Assembly: GCA_034440615.1 (NCBI GenBank)
Contig: JAOTOM010004626.1
Span: forward strand, 1-64,000
Reading direction: 5' to 3'
Origin: Ashinkailepas kermadecensis
Lineage: Eukaryota > Arthropoda > Thecostraca > Neolepadidae
DNA length: 64,000 nt
This document shows, in pieces, positions 9,627 through 20,480 of this stretch; the first letter of the stretch is position 1, and each line of letters begins with the position of its first letter. The position numbers and the translations under genes are program-made. The notes beneath the pieces were generated by a model. It worked only from the letters and a program-made list of their open reading frames with translations, was not told the origin of the DNA and did no database searches.

Positions 9627-10246
9627 TGGGGTGGCATACTGTCTTTTGGCCCTCCGAAACCAACAGAAGTCAACTAAATTAAAATGCAGTAACCTTTGCC
9701 GAGGTTAAAAATAGCGTCTGGATGAAAGAATCTCCAATTAAAAAAAAAATATATTAAAAATAATTGTTTGTAAGCCAGTATGGTAGCATAGTAGATTCTG
9801 ACACACATCGAGGGTTCCATGCTGCTCAAGTTCTGCTTACAGCAAGAGTTGACAAAATTGGATCCGCCAGTGTGTACACGTGCACGAACGTTGACGTGGT
9901 ACAAGACGTTGAACGTGAACGTGAACGTTTTGGTAAACAAGAACAAAATCCGGTAACATAGAAACGGTGGAGGTAAGCTGGGGCCCCTACACAGGAAATT
10001 TTGTTGTCATTTAGTATTTTATATTTATTTTTATTATTTTTTTTTAAAATGGGCCCCTTTGCCAAATAGTGGTCGAAATCCGGTGCTTTTAACAAAAAAT
10101 AGTGGGAGAATGGGCACCCTCCAAATCCGTTCGACCCCTCCCGTGATGCAATTCCTAGGTACGCCACTGGGGGAGGGGAGGGGAGGGGCTGACGCCGAAA
10201 ACCGAAAGTTTCCCCCAAAAAAACCGGTGGGCTAGATCCGCCAGTG
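9627..10246 (+). mobile_element. Composite MITE, copy 1 (left end lost)
   Basis: Aligns with 61120-61718 over its length: CCGAAACCAACAGAAGTC, GAAAGAATCTCCAATT, GGTAGCATAGTAGATT, an internal GGATCCGCCAGTG at 9860-9872, a GAACGTGAACGTTTTGG block, GGGGCCCCTACACAGG, CTAGGTACGCCACTGG and terminal TAGATCCGCCAGTG ending at 10246. The same internal junction in both copies shows they spread as one composite unit. It is non-autonomous and encodes nothing recognisable. Confidence 0.65.
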
Positions 10247-10365
10247 GATACGCAACAGACATGGGTCGTGGGTCTGCGTCTGGAGTATTGCAAATTAATG
10301 AGTACAATAAGTGATGAGGGAGTGCTGAGTCAAACATGCTTATGATCGAGATGAGTGCACCATAG

Positions 10366-10553
10366 GTGCAGCCAGTGTGGGACGGGGACCCGGCCCCCTT
10401 AACAACCAAAAATACATTAGATCAAATAAGATATTTGATATTTTCACCACCCAAAATCAGACGTTTTCGGGCGCGCCGAAGGCGGTCTATTTCATGTCAT
10501 TTTTATGTCGTCGCCCCTCCCCCCCGCCCTTTAAAAAATCCTGGCTGCGCATT
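10366..10553. mobile_element. Probable MITE with GCAGCCAG ends
   Basis: GGTGCAGCCAGTGTGGGACG at the left and CCCGCCCTTTAAAAAATCC then TGGCTGCGCA at the right form imperfect inverted ends with G/C-rich subterminal tracts, as in other MITEs here. No target duplication is visible. Confidence 0.4.
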
Positions 10554-11950
10554 TGAATGGCACATCCAGGTGTGGCGAACAGCAAATGGTCTCCGTGTGC
10601 TCCGTGTTGCTTGGCAGCCACCATCAGGATGTGCCACGGCCTCGTCCATTCTGCAGGGTCTTAGTCGGTGACGTGCCGCTTTTGATCTCAGCTTATAGTG
10701 CATCTCCATTGTCTTCATCCTCCGTGTCTCCTTCAGTTTAACGGTAGGATGACTCTCTTGTAATTGGAGTGGACCGTTGTCATGTGTGCTCGGCCTGCCG
10801 AGTGCCGACAATTCAGTACCTCGGGGAGGGGGGGGCGGAGGGGGAGGTAGGCACAGGGGCTAGCTTTTCATTGTTTAAATATGCTTTCCTCTTGGTCGGA
10901 ACAATGTCGCCTTACTTAAGATTTCGACGACCTCGAAGTAAGACGATGATCCTAGACGGCTTGGCAATTCCAGAAACTCATTCCTTCTAGCTTGGGAGAA
11001 AATTAAGAACAGTCCATTGTAACTTTTCCGATTGCAATAGCTTTGAGTGTAAGTGGTGGTTTAAACACTGAAGTGTGTCTAAGTTTCGATCAGCGTGCTA
11101 ATTTGTGCCAGTTGTTCTTACTTGCTGGTCTCTTGTGAAGCTATTGCTGGGAATTCCCCTGGATTCCACAATCTGTGTGCATCACGGATTCATAACCTTC
11201 CCGAAGGTATCTCGAGTTAATTAGATGGATCTGTCTTACAATCTAATACTGCCATTGAGCATTGATGTCATGAGGACTATAGGACAGATTGGCATCGAAG
11301 ATATCCGGACCGATATTTTAGGTTTAAAAAATTATAAAGCAATCCATCGAATTGGCGTTACGTGGGCTCCCTGAGGAACTGAGCCGTGTGTGGGATTGTC
11401 TCAGCCGGGAGCTGGTTCATAGGAAATAGCGGAGTGGGAAGTGGGAATTGTTTTTTTCGGAGGCTTTGTATCTACAAATATTTTTGGGGAGGTGCTGCAG
11501 GTTCGAACTGGATAGGATAGGCTTCACATGTACTCCGGCATACATCAGTAGAAGGTCATGCGTGTAACGGTAGCGGGGGTTCTTGGGGATATTCCCCAGC
11601 CCCACCCCCATTTTGGGAAAGATTTCAGTTTCACCCTCCAGTTTTGTGACTTGCTTTCCACCAGCTTTTCTTTAGGAAAACCGTGCATCATCTCCCAGTT
11701 TCTCATGTTTGTAATCCCAAAACTTTATTTTAAAAATTAATACATTCGCTATTGAAGTATGCCAACTAGACATGACGTTTATTTGGTATGATTTACCATC
11801 AGGGGCAAGGAACGGGGTAGTAGGGGGTCAGTAACACTCTTAAAATGACAAGGGGAAACCTGGCATCTCCTTGCCAAGGAGTCGCATTGGGAAGACCGAT
11901 TGGGCTATAAAGAAGGCCTCCATTGGACTGAAGGAGGCGCAGGGTAGGTG
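10554..11950. other. No gene
   Basis: Mixed unique sequence. Open frames of 60-100 codons overlap on both strands without recognisable features. Confidence 0.5.
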
Positions 11951-12565
11951 ACCTGCAGGCCTCCCGTAGGCCCTGCTGGGACTACATGTGGCCACTGGGA
12001 TTACAGGAGGCTCCACTGAGATTACAGGAGGCCCTGCTGGGACTACATGTGGCCACTGGGATTACAGGAGGCTCCACTGAGATTACAGGAGGCTCTGTTG
12101 GGACTACATGTGGCCACTGGGATTACAGGAGGCTACATTGGAACATGATGACATGACACACATGACAACGTCGACTCCGCATTGGGAGTCCACTGGGATT
12201 GCAGGAGGCCCTCTGGGTCTACGGGAGGCCACTGACATTACAGGAGGCCCCACTGGGACTACAGGATGCCACTGGGATTACAGGAGGCCCTATTGGAACT
12301 ACAGGAGGACACTGAGATTATGGGAGGCCCCATCGGTACTGCAGGAAGCCACTGGGATTAAAGGAGGTCCCATTGGGACTACAGGAGGCCGCTGGGATTA
12401 TGGGAGGTCCCACTGGGACTACAGGAGGCCGCTGGGATTAAAGGAGGTCCCACTGGGACTACAGGAGGCCGCTGGGATTAAAGGAGGTCCCACTGGGACT
12501 ACAGGAGGCCGCTGGGATTAAAGGAGGTCCCACTGGGACCACAGTATCGGCCCTCTGGGATTATG
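11951..12565. repeat. 40-bp minisatellite made of two ~20-bp halves
   Basis: Unit: a GGAGGCCACTGGGATTACA half plus a GGAGGTCCCACTGGGACTACA half. About 15 units; the cleanest are at 12360-12535, with degeneration towards both edges (to about 11918 and 12710). A 137-codon frame at 12108-12521 exists only because the units lack stops. Confidence 0.85.
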
Positions 12566-13504
12566 GCTGGAACCTACTGGGATTACAGGATACCGCAGGA
12601 TACGATTACAGGATTACAGATACCGCATTGGGACGACAGGAGGCCCCCTAGAACACCAGGGGCCCTTTGTGGTCATAAGCGGCCCTTGAAATTATAGGAG
12701 GTCCCACTGGCAACAATTGACAAAATATTATGTCCGATACATTGGCATGTTATCAGATCTTGGAGGCCTGGTCACTGCGAGGAGGCCACCCCTCCCCGGG
12801 AGGATCATAGGAGGCCCCCTGGGGGAGCAAGTCCCCCGAGAGGGAGGCCTTCCAGCTTTCCACCTTCCCCTTGCGTGCCGACGTTCTGCCGCTTGTGAGT
12901 GTGGGTGCGAATTGCGCCGTATGTTTAAGCCGTCCACAGCTCCAATTTCCCCTTTCACCCTTCCCAATTCGTCACGATACTCGGTTCGGGATGTCTGAAG
13001 TTCTTCGAAAAGCTGTATTCACACAGCGTGTGCGTCGGTGTGTTTGCGACTGTGCATGCTGGATGAGAGGATCGGAATCCGTCCTACCCACCTTCTTTTT
13101 TGGCCATAGTCACTGGATTGCGGTAGTTCGGAGCAATAGCTATTCTTGTAGAACTAATTGCCGGCAACCTTTCGGCATATGGGTAATCAAGGCCCAGACA
13201 ACGAACATCGGCGTTTGTTTTTGCGCTGCTATTGCCGTGTTTTTGTGCATATTGAGCCCAACTTGACAGTTAATGATCTGTGTGGTATGAGACACATATT
13301 CGCCGTGCCACTGAGTGATGCGGCGTAAATGCCGCAATATTTGATATATGTATATAGCATCCCCATGTAGACATCCAGAAATTAGCAATGTAATGAATGG
13401 ACTTATATACTAGAAAATCTGTCTTTGGTTTTCTATGGTTAAGCCGCTTTCAAGGAGTTGAAACGAAGCCACAGCTTCATCAAAGTTCAAGACATTTCAA
13501 ATTC
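12566..13504. other. No gene
   Basis: Decayed minisatellite to about 12710, then unique sequence. A 131-codon frame at 12871-13266 has no recognisable domain and is of chance length. Confidence 0.5.
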
Positions 13505-13650
13505 GCTAAGCGGGGGGGGGGACGCAGTCCAGTGTCTGCTGGGACTCCTTTTCCCAGCTAGATAGGCGCTGTATACGGCCTTGGGCGCTGCTCTCCATGA
13601 GGGGGACATGCCCAGTGTCCCCCCTATGCATCCGTTTCTGAAGGGGATGC
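13505..13650. mobile_element. MITE remnant related to the 23083-23239 element
   Basis: Contains a G10 run and GGACATGCCCAGTGTCCCCC then TATGCATCCG, parallel to CACATGCCCCCAGTGCTCCC and TTGCATCCG in the element at 23083. Ends are not sharply defined. Confidence 0.35.
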
Positions 13651-14257
13651 GCCTTCCTGTCTCGCACCGCGACGATGCCCATGGTATGATCATGCGTAGT
13701 TAAAAAGTAACCACTTTATTAATGTCGCAAGTGCATAGGTCGCCATTACGGAGGTACCTGATATGCGTTTCATCGTCGATTTTCTCCAACTCTGCATCTT
13801 TCACCTTGCGGACAAGTATATAAATTTAGTTTATCGGTTTGAACCTGAGGCGTCAGCTGATATGTGGTCTGGGTGTCAGTTGTGCGTAGATCTGTCCATT
13901 GCTCTGTCGGCGTGGGTTTATCGTGTCATTACTTTGCGAGTGATATGAATTGCTGCTATTAATTTTAACAGAGATGTACAAATTAGATATGCCTAAGGAT
14001 GGTTATGTCGGAAAAACACTACACGGAAGACGTCTGGAGTTCTCTCCGATGGCGGCCATTTGACGACCTCCCAGGTTAGTGGCGGTAAGCGCATCGCACA
14101 CTCGGTGTACGACACGGCAGATTGTAGCTTTGCTTATGTCTCATCATGCTTACATATTTGTATCACATATGACCACGGGTGTTGGTTTCTGAGGATTATT
14201 GAGGGGAGGGGGAAAATGCATGAAGGGAATGAGCGAGTGGGCGAGCCGAAATGGATT
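13651..14257. other. No gene
   Basis: Unique sequence without a convincing frame. Confidence 0.5.
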
Positions 14258-14316
14258 GTGGGGTGGGGTGGGGTGGGGTGGGGTGGGGGTGGGGGGGGGG
14301 GGGGGGGGGTGGGGGG
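14258..14316. repeat. G-rich simple repeat (GGGGT)n and poly-G
   Basis: Four GGGGT units followed by long G runs. The frame read through it is glycine-rich and an artefact of composition. Capable of G-quadruplex formation. Confidence 0.85.
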
Positions 14317-14325
14317 CACTATCCA

Positions 14326-14425
14326 CAGGGTCCCATATTAAATATTAATTTTGCCGGGAGGGTAAAGCCAACACTGAAAGGGCACCTGCCCCCTCAAAAG
14401 TATATAAAACAACAGCCTTGCATGT
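14326..14425 (+). mobile_element. Fragment of the ACAACACCCCTG MITE family
   Basis: Matches 57240-57329: AAGCCAACACTGAAAGGGCA, then CTGCCCCCTCAAAAGTATAT and AAAACAACAGCCTTG. Left end merges with the poly-G tract. Confidence 0.55.
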
Positions 14426-14580
14426 GACACTTTATGTTTGTCGGAGGACTGCTTAGACCCACCCTGAAATGAAAAGTCAAATTAAAATATATGAAGTAGT
14501 GAGTAGAATCCTCCAGGGCTGAATAGAGTCCTCCACAGGTTTCTGAGAAGAATGGTAAATTTGCAGTTCAATCTAATTTT

Positions 14581-14670
14581 TGATTCCTTGGCATTTTTAA
14601 TCGGATGTTTATGAACGTGATTAAGATGATGCGACCACTCATTTTCTCCGCAAATGCTTATTTTCCAGTC
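14581..14670 (+). repeat. Distant copy of the inverted repeat end seen at 3437
   Basis: GGATGTTTATGAACGTGATT, AAGATGATGCGACCACTCAT and CAAATGCTTATTTTCCAG align with 3437-3533 and 5308-5385. It shows that repeat family is interspersed through the window and not only tandem. Confidence 0.6.
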
Positions 14671-15130
14671 GGCGGCGGTCGATACAGTTGACGACGTCAT
14701 AAGCATGTGATGGAGTTATAGGCATGACACGGAGGGAATGTGTATTCACGGCATTTCTACGAGTTAACGCTGCAAGTATTTTGGCATGCGCAGCTTGATC
14801 TGGTCGTTTGTTTTTCCAAGTTGTCTGGGTGAAAACTGACTCTATCTGATGTGGTCTTTGATTCCTTTCGGGTTCCCCGGGCGCCAGACCGTGCCACGGC
14901 AAACCTGAAACACAGTCAACCCTCTCCTGATGTCTATTTTTGCTACCGAAGATGGCATCCGATTTGTACATAATACATCGAGTTTGGGAAATGATGGGTT
15001 TGTTTACATGTCTGAAGTGGATGGAGAGTGGAAAATTAGCCGCCATAAAAGCTCTTAGTGTCGGAACAGGAAAAGTTTCCGTAAAAGTCAGCTGAGCAAA
15101 ATGGTGCGCCGCCAACTCGCCGCCGGCCAT
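14639..15130 (-). CDS. Weak candidate: 163-codon frame starting in CpG-rich DNA
   Basis: A minus-strand frame starts CAACAATGGCCGG, a reasonable animal initiation context (MAGGELAAHHFAQLTF...), just inside a CpG-rich segment. Against it: its last ~25 codons run into a dispersed repeat end (14581-14670), no domain, signal peptide or membrane segment is visible, and frames of this length are expected by chance a few times in 64 kb. It could be a first exon of an unknown gene or nothing. Confidence 0.15.
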   Translation of the reverse strand: MAGGELAAHHFAQLTFTETFPVPTLRAFMAANFPLSIHFRHVNKPIISQTRCIMYKSDAIFGSKNRHQERVDCVSGLPWHGLAPGEPERNQRPHQIESVFTQTTWKNKRPDQAAHAKILAALTRRNAVNTHSLRVMPITPSHAYDVVNCIDRRRLENKHLRRK

Positions 15131-15340
15131 TGTTGAAGAGATATCAGCGAGACTGAATCATTGATCGTGCGGCACAGCGGCATTCGTTTGTGTTCAATAA
15201 GTCTGTGACGCCGCCAGAGCGGCCGCTTATTACATACAACGGCGCTGCGCGGCGAAACGGTCGGCATTTTGCCGGCAGACATCTTGTCGACACGGCGTTT
15301 GTTTGTTGTTTGTTGTTTGCTGTTCGGTGTGACGCACATT
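15085..15340 (-). promoter_or_regulatory. CpG-rich segment, possible promoter
   Basis: Dense CpG words (GCGCCGCCAACTCGCCGCCGG, GCGGCCGC, GGCGCTGCGCGGCG) contrast with AT-rich flanks. No TATA box or initiator is clear. It could be a CpG-island promoter for the minus-strand frame ending at 15130, or just GC-rich repeat debris. Confidence 0.25.
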
Positions 15341-15618
15341 GTTGAGCCTTCCGACTCGTCTGTGCAGATCTTGTGACAGTCTATACTGTACTTGGGTCAC
15401 TTTTGGTTTAGGCTTTGGTCGTGGTCGATTTGTCTTTCGATTGCTTAGTTCAACTTGGAATGAGCTCCACGAGATACAAATATTGCGGGTCTAACGGGAT
15501 TTGCAGATCCATTCTGTGGATGGAACCATATAGGCATAATGCGAAACGAAATATTGTACAAAATAGAGCTATTTATTCCAGGATCTCCTACCACAACCCT
15601 GAAGCCTACCACTATGCA

Positions 15619-15619
<1 letters not shown>

Positions 15620-15659
<40 letters not shown>
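15620..15659. repeat. (CA)n microsatellite
   Basis: About 19 uninterrupted CA units. Confidence 0.97.
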
Positions 15660-15662
<3 letters not shown>

Positions 15663-16829
15663 GGAACACATGTGCATGCTTTTTCTGGTCATTTCTTCAA
15701 TACTTCTAATGATTTTAAGGAAATTGTCGTCCGGGTGCACAGCACACTGCTCGGCACCACTACTACAATTCACTAAAAGCGATCTTGTTTACGGTATTTT
15801 AAGCTGAAGGTACGGTCACTTGACCAGGGAAACATGGGCCCAGTGGTGGGCAGACTGAGTTACTGTGACAGACTGAGTTTGTGGGCAGACTGAGCTACCC
15901 TGTTGACATGCTAACTGAGGACGGATGTTGCTCCAGCCATCAAAAATTTAATAATTTTATGTTTGAATTCACAAATCCCAAGCAAGTTCTTCACTCCGGC
16001 ACATTTTATCATTGTCGTCTCCTAGGTGCTAATTTATAAAATATGCCAGGGATCCAGAGGTTGTCACTAAATATATGTCCCCAGAACGGCGTTCCCCCGG
16101 AACAGCCGACTGCAGCCTCGTCTCTTCCTCTCTTCCCAGCCAACGTTGCCTCGCTGGAAAATCTGGGTCTCTGGGAAACACTGGGTGAGGTCTGATTTCA
16201 TCCCATTGATTTGTCTCAATTTGTGGCGCTCCTCCCGGGGAGATGGCGCCAGGCCCACGAGACAAATGTTCCGCATCTGAATTCCTCGGCCTCTGCTCTT
16301 CCTGCCAGGTAATTCATCAACTTTTTTTCTTGCTAACATAATTTAGGTCGTACAGGCTTGGCCCTTGGCGTCACAATTTGAAGGTAATGCGTTTGTTTGT
16401 GTATGCTAAATTAGACGGGCCTGACCTCCATCTGCACCAAATAATTTCATGTAGGCAATGATATGGCAAATGTGTGTCGTGTATGACAGACGGTAAGCCG
16501 TTTTTGCTCAATCAGGCGGCATCGATGGCCATTTTGGCTATGCTGGGCCAGTTATGTTGTGAAAAGTGCGCCTACAATCTCGTAGGCGAACTTGTAGGTG
16601 CTCGCCTGACCCGGGAATCCACGCCCATTGTAAAGAATGGCGTCCAGAATTTGGCATTTTGCCACTTTCGGTGGTCCACGGGGTTGCAACCTTCCTGGTT
16701 TTTGCAACTAGTACACAAATGGTGTTGGGGAGGGGGAGGCGGGAGGCTAGCAGGCCCAAATTATGCGCATACATGCGGGCATTAATTGCGGAACGTTTGT
16801 TGAGAAGCTTGTCGTCATGTCGGGTTCTT
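15660..16829. other. No gene
   Basis: Unique sequence. A short threefold repeat of CAGACTGAGTT lies at 15849-15897. Overlapping 149-codon frames on both strands at 16538-17015 lie across an inverted-repeat arm and are not credible genes. Confidence 0.5.
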
Positions 16830-17580
16830 TTAAGGTTCCTGACCTGCGACGGTTCTTCGGAAACCTGTTCCGGAAGATTTAGGCAGATTTCGCACTTTTC
16901 AAGCTTGGGTCCAATTAGATTGCAAACTATGCATGATACCCTTATGAAACAAGTATCATTGTGTTTTTCATCCAATTTGAAGTCCATTGAGGGGTCGCAT
17001 TATCCAATAACATAAATGTGCTCCTGTACAGATAATGTCAAGTCATGAAGTATCACTTTGTGGTTTCAGTTTTTTAAATCCCAAATACAAAATGTTCAGC
17101 GATAGAGGGCAACAATGAACGCTGAATTGAAATTTAGCACCACAAGATAACCTATGGAACAGCTTGGACCACTTTTGGTGAACTGACCATTGACCTTTAC
17201 TGACTAAAGGTCAACACAGGCACAATGGGTCACTATGGGTCTAGGCTCGTTCTAGGGTACGCGTGTGTGCCGATTTCGGATTAGGCGGTCATGTTTATCC
17301 CACAGGGTCGCAAATTGCTTTCGGTTCAAAAATTCCGAGCCCCATGTTGCTTGTGTTACTTGCTGTGCTATGCTATATGACAGCATGCTATAGAATGCTA
17401 CAGGATCACGCGACCCCTAGTTGGATTTCCATTGAATGCTGGACACGGTAGTGTGCATTTCGTTAGGGTATCCTGCATAGTTCGCCATCTAATTTGGTCC
17501 GAACTTGAAAAGTGCGAAATCTGCGGAAATCCGCCGGAACATGTTCACGACCAATCGTCTCATGTTAGTGACCTCACCTG
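16830..17580. mobile_element. Foldback/TIR element with ~100-bp arms
   Basis: The arm at about 16858-16945 (CTGTTCCGGAAGATT, GCAGATTTCGCACTTTTCAA, CAAACTATGCATGATACCC) matches the reverse complement of 17463-17550, with about 15% mismatch. Weaker pairing continues inward. The ~520-bp interior encodes nothing recognisable. Probably an old non-autonomous DNA transposon; outer duplications not found. Confidence 0.55.
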
Positions 17581-18460
17581 ACCTGGCAACAAGATTTACG
17601 CCGATAGTTCTGCAATGAATGGACATAGGTCTGCGCAGAGTTTCATTTCATTTTATCCAGCAATTTCTGTAACTTGCTGGTTGGAAGACGAGAACTTACC
17701 TACGGTACCGCACTCGCGGGCTAAAATCCTCTGTGCAAACTTCCAAAGTTCCTGAAAAATCGCGAGAACTAGGAACACTACAAGAGCTAAAAACAAAGAT
17801 TGTATATCAATAGACGCGCAATCAGAGTCGCGGCCAAGGTGGTGCGCCACCCCGTTTTACCCAAACAAATACACCAGATGAACGAAATTTTGGAGGTTTT
17901 TACCACGCCATGAGATTAATTTTCGGGGCGCTTCGCGCACGTGGTCTCCATTCTTTTTGGTGGTCGTGTTCCCCTTATGAAAGTTCTGGATGCGACCCTT
18001 GCGCGCAACGCCCCTACTAAGTAAGCTACTAAAAACTGCAGCGCTTACCGACAATCTGTTTTTCACTCATATTGCAAAGGCCCCAGGGAGCTGGGTTGCA
18101 ACTCTCCCTCCTCAGTTTTGCGCGAGTTAATACTAACATTAAGAAAGCACATTCATTCTGCAGTCAGCAGAGACAGTCATAATTTTGATAATTATGACAA
18201 CCGCAGGACAGTGGGATGTGTGGAAATTGTCCAAATGAAGTTGTTTCCCAATTGTCCTAATGCTAGCTGGCAGATGCGTCGCTGGTACTTAAACCCTGCT
18301 ATAGCGATAGCTTATCAATCTGAACACGTCGCGATGCGCCTGGTCATTTCTAGCCTGACCGCTAATATGAAGTGACTTGGCTCCTTCCAGCCCTCTGCAT
18401 TGATCATTGATATTTTATCAACAAGATACTTGTCAGAGGCCAGAAACACATTGCCTAACT
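17581..18460. other. No gene; contains one MITE-like end
   Basis: Read on the minus strand from about 18017, GTAGGGGCGTTGCGCGCAAG followed by GGTCGCATCCAGAACTTTC resembles the GC-rich ends of other MITEs here. Remaining sequence is unique. Confidence 0.4.
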
Positions 18461-18622
18461 CCAGGAAGTACAGCGTGGTTAAGCTGAGCGTCTGGCAAGC
18501 CAGGGGTACGGGGTTCGATTACCCGCGGCGCCCGCCCTTCCTGCCAGGGTGAGAGGCAGGCGACGCCATATGGCCTCAGCTGCTGAGTGCGTCGTAAAGT
18601 TACAACCACCAGGAAGTACAGC
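18461..18622 (+). mobile_element. tRNA-derived SINE with 14-bp target duplication
   Basis: The body 18475-18608 (134 bp) lies between perfect CCAGGAAGTACAGC copies at 18461-18474 and 18609-18622. Pol III box A (TGGTTAAGCTG, 18476) and box B (GGTTCGATTAC, 18512) are properly spaced. The tRNA-like head is followed by a GC-rich body (CTGCCAGGGTGAGAGGCAGG) and a short TACAACCAC tail. The perfect duplication indicates a fairly young insertion. Confidence 0.8.
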
Positions 18623-18959
18623 CAAAGGTTAATAAATGCTGAGATATTTGTGGTTCAGGAAAACAAATTCATGTGGAAAGTTTTGTTTGAAGCAGCTAAA
18701 ATGTGGCCTCCTTTTAAGCGGAAAAGCGTCGGATTTCAGAAATTTTTCATCACACCCCATGTCATACATTGCATGACAAAATCAGCCTAAGCTCCCCTCG
18801 AACCCAATCCAAAATCCGTGCGTAGCTGTGCCACCGGTCCGCACAATTTCCAGGTGACCATGCGTCGATAAAAGTAGCCGCGTGAGTGACAACAAATTGT
18901 CGCCAACTCCAGCTACTACACCACCGAAAAAGTATGTGTGAGTACAGCGTCCCCTTGCC

Positions 18960-19085
18960 GCAATACGTTCCGCCGCTCGTGGATGTAACCTAGGTGTAGA
19001 ACACTTGTCTCTCAATCGGAAGGCTGTGGGTTCAAGTTCCATCTGAGATCGCCCTTCGCTCGCGACCAATTGGCGTGAAAGGTTA
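18960..19085 (+). mobile_element. tRNA-derived SINE with GACCAATTGGCGTGAA domain
   Basis: tRNA-like head with box B GGTTCAAGTTCC near 19030, then CGCCCTTCGCTCGCGACCAA and TTGGCGTGAA. The second part is shared with 32888-33010 (CTTCGCCCGCGACCAATCGG, CGTGAATG) and loosely with 36235-36275. A common head plus conserved body defines a SINE family. Confidence 0.6.
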
Positions 19086-19940
19086 GCAACGATAGCATAG
19101 CCGCAGGAATGGATATGCTGTAAATCCTCGATAATCAGGTAAACCAGGTCCGTATTGAAGTAGAATGCAATAAAGAGTCAGTGGACCGGCGCTAGCAAAC
19201 GTTCTTACCATATAAGGAGGAAAAACGTCAATAATGAGCCTTCCCGCCATATATCGCATTGTGATATATATCAGTCTAGGATCTCTGTAATGGGAAACAA
19301 ATCATAGAGTCAGCGAAAACATTGCTTTGGAAGCGTAATTGGTGTGGATTGTGGTGTAATGCTATTCCATGATTACGGCATGGCATAATTCCATGACTAG
19401 GGCATAGCGTAATCGTGACAGTAATAGAACGCTTCTGGTAAACCACTGACAACTTCACTGAAAAAAATGGTACTTGGAACAGAGAAAACGAATGGCCTTA
19501 GGATACTTCCTGCTTCGTGGAATTTACCTAGCATCGACATCGGATGCTACAAAACATCCAATACTCATGTAAACGAAAAAGAAAACCTACGACCACTGAC
19601 CCGCTCACTGTGTGGATTTATCAGTATGTGTACCTACTTCCGTAAACCGTACGTCTTCATCAAACTTACGCATGGGAATTGAATTGACGTACTATTCTTG
19701 ACATTCTCTTTCTCGCCAAACACCATCACGGTGGGTGGCTGCGGAATCAGCCGGGTCCGGCCACATTTCCCCAGCCGCCCAGCGTGCTGCTAGCCCACCA
19801 TTGCTGGTGTAGCCATCCCCAGAAGTGTAGCACTGCTGGTGAAATCGTCTACCATCGCTGGTGTAGCATTCTAGCACTGCTGACATCAACCGACCAACCC
19901 AACTGGTCTTCTTGACACGCTCGAAGTGAAGCGGAACTCG
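19086..19940. other. No gene; short GCTGGTGTAGC repeats
   Basis: Unique sequence, with a degenerate ~20-25 bp repeat (GCTGGTGTAGC / GCACTGCTG) at about 19795-19885. Confidence 0.5.
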
Positions 19941-20480
19941 GACCACCCAAGGTGTGAAGCGTGCAGACACGTCTGTCCAGCGGTGTGCATGATATCCGCC
20001 TCGGTGCGGTGCTGCAGAGCAGGCGGGTCAGGTCGATTGCTCCGTCGTGGCCGGTGTTGCCGTTACGACCATCGCCGTCGCCGGCTCATCGACGAAGCCT
20101 GATGATGGGTCGCCTTCACGCGGGCCCATGCGTCTTGGAACGCCAGTCACGTGGCCGGCCGGCACACGCACATGCGTACATACCTGCTGGGCACGCGGTT
20201 GCATAGCCGATACCTGAGGATCACGTGAAGAGCACTCGTCACGTGCTCGGTACTGGGATGCTGCGGTGGGGTCGTGTGGCCGTGGCGGATCTGCGACGGC
20301 CGGCCGACCTGGACTGGCGAGGTCACGACCTGCATCGAGCGCCGTGTCTATCTGGCAGTGGCCGCGCGGCGCGGCCGACTTCCTGCCACACACGGCATCG
20401 GGTTCAGTGGCTGACCTGACCTCAGACACCGCGACACGTCTGAGGACTCGCCCGGAGCTTGGCAGGAGCCCTTTGTAGGT
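19941..20480. other. CpG-rich GC island without a recognisable gene
   Basis: About 540 bp of visibly elevated GC and CpG (TCGCCGTCGCCGGCTCATCG, GGCCGGCCGGCACACGC). Frames are open on both strands, up to 162 codons on the minus strand, as expected from low stop-codon density in GC-rich DNA. It could be a CpG-island promoter or a foreign fragment. Confidence 0.35.

Noticed and set aside
9826..10293. 155-codon minus-strand frame, similar to one at 61241-61747
   Set aside because: The similarity between the two comes from the composite MITE, not from a conserved gene.
14060..14341. Glycine- or proline-rich frames
   Set aside because: Translation of the G-rich simple repeat.
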